Assembly: GCA_022702545.1 (NCBI GenBank)
Contig: JAHRBC010000005.1
Span: forward strand, 4,092,001-4,156,000
Reading direction: 5' to 3'
Length of the DNA stretch: 64,000 bases
Origin: Phycomyces nitens
Lineage: Eukaryota > Mucoromycota > Mucoromycetes > Mucorales > Phycomycetaceae
A program made the position numbers and the translations under genes. The stretch's first letter is position 1. Each line of letters starts with the position of its first letter. The notes under the pieces are model-generated. The model was not told the origin of the DNA and made no database searches. It saw nothing but the letters and a program-made list of their open reading frames with translations. This document shows positions 63,477 through 64,000 of this stretch, in pieces.

Positions 63477-63806
63477 TGTCATTCCTGATGTTGTTCCTGA
63501 TCTAGGCTATCTTCCAATTCACTGTAAACGTAGTCGAATTGGTCAAACTTTAATACACAAGAGTATTTAAAATAAGAGAGAGGAAAAAAGATAATTTTTA
63601 TTGTTTTGAATTGTGATATCTTATATATTTTTCTAAATGATTATTCATCTTTGACTATAACAAAGAGGTGTCTAATGTTCTTACAAAATTATTATAAATG
63701 GATTACAAATTTCTGTAATTACAAACAGATGAATAATCATTTCAAATCATGCCTCATTTGTAAAGACAAGTCACTAGAGCTTGTTTCACCAAAATTAGGC
63801 ACAACA
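63477..63806 (-). repeat. Gamma LTR, near-complete copy
   Basis: TGTCATTCCTGATG to TTAGGCACAACA; contains the uninterrupted CMC-3 target GATCTAGGCTATCTTCC near 63500. Near its start it has a short internal duplication (ATTCCTGATGTTGTTCCTGA). Confidence 0.82.
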
Positions 63807-64000
63807 CTAATCTGGGATGGTCTTCCTTTTACTATTGTCAAGTCTAAACTGGGTGTATCTTGCTAATGCTTGACTTAGATAAGTTTTGCAATAGATCACC
63901 ACCAACTAGAACGTTTAGGATAAATAGGAATATAGAGAATTGAATGTCTTTTTATTGATACAAATTGTTGTAGTATTTATACAGATTTTGTAAGTGAAAC
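63807..64000 (-). repeat. LTR fragments at the window edge
   Basis: 63807-63836 resembles the reverse complement of the gypsy-2 LTR end (CTGGGATGGTCTTCCTTTTA). From 63837 a different LTR starts TGTCAAGTCTAAACTGGG and carries TTTTTATTGATACAAAT and a TATTTATAC stretch. It runs out of the window. Confidence 0.6.

Overview
The window looks like transposable-element-rich, heterochromatin-like DNA of a filamentous fungus, most likely an early-diverging Mucoromycota species such as a Phycomyces relative. This is inferred from 45-75 nt introns with CTAAC/CTGAC branch points, AT-rich spacers, Tnp2-type DNA transposons and Ty3/gypsy elements. I see no ordinary host protein gene. The only host genes I can support are two tRNAs: tRNA-Cys(GCA) at 30551-30621 (-) and tRNA-Thr(TGT) at 46872-46944 (+).

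Layout. 1-3239 and 17531-17890 are one LINE (LINE-A1) split by a head-to-tail pair of CACTA-like DNA transposons (CMC-1, 3240-10597; CMC-2, 10600-17530); the pair shares one ATA target duplication. 17906-21011 holds two more 5'-truncated LINE-A copies interleaved with solo LTRs of the alpha family. 21012-23115 is the 5' part of a second LINE (LINE-B). CMC-3 (23505-29833) sits inside a gamma LTR. Around tRNA-Cys there is an epsilon LTR downstream and three stacked alpha LTRs upstream. CMC-4 (32374-34371) is cut off by CMC-5 (34372-40870), which in turn abuts a truncated gypsy-1 (40871-46861, -). gypsy-1 stops 10 bp upstream of tRNA-Thr. gypsy-2 (46976-52277, +, LTRs that read as identical) follows, then nested solo LTRs. 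Next is a second CACTA-type element with ends at 53459 and 63292, containing gypsy-3 (53924-59135, -) and about 3.8 kb of unassigned AT-rich DNA. The window ends in more LTR fragments.

How the parts work together. Each full CMC element has the same plan: a multi-exon Tnp2-like transposase, a convergent four-exon accessory gene of unknown function (exons 2 and 3 always 306 and 186 nt), and a third transcription unit. That third unit starts with a signal-peptide-like exon, continues as a tandem array of about 50-nt and about 59-nt mini-exons separated by intron-like spacers (5, 4, 2 and 1 pairs in the four copies), and ends in a conserved 90-nt exon. I consider this cargo unit the most novel thing here. 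The second theme is that the retroelements use tRNA genes as landing sites: alpha LTRs 9-14 bp upstream, epsilon LTRs 20-28 bp downstream, and LINE-A with its 3' end joined to the first 15 nt of a tRNA. Many copies are broken by stop codons or frameshifts. The best preserved units are gypsy-3, the CMC-5 transposase main exon, and the accessory genes of CMC-2 and CMC-3.
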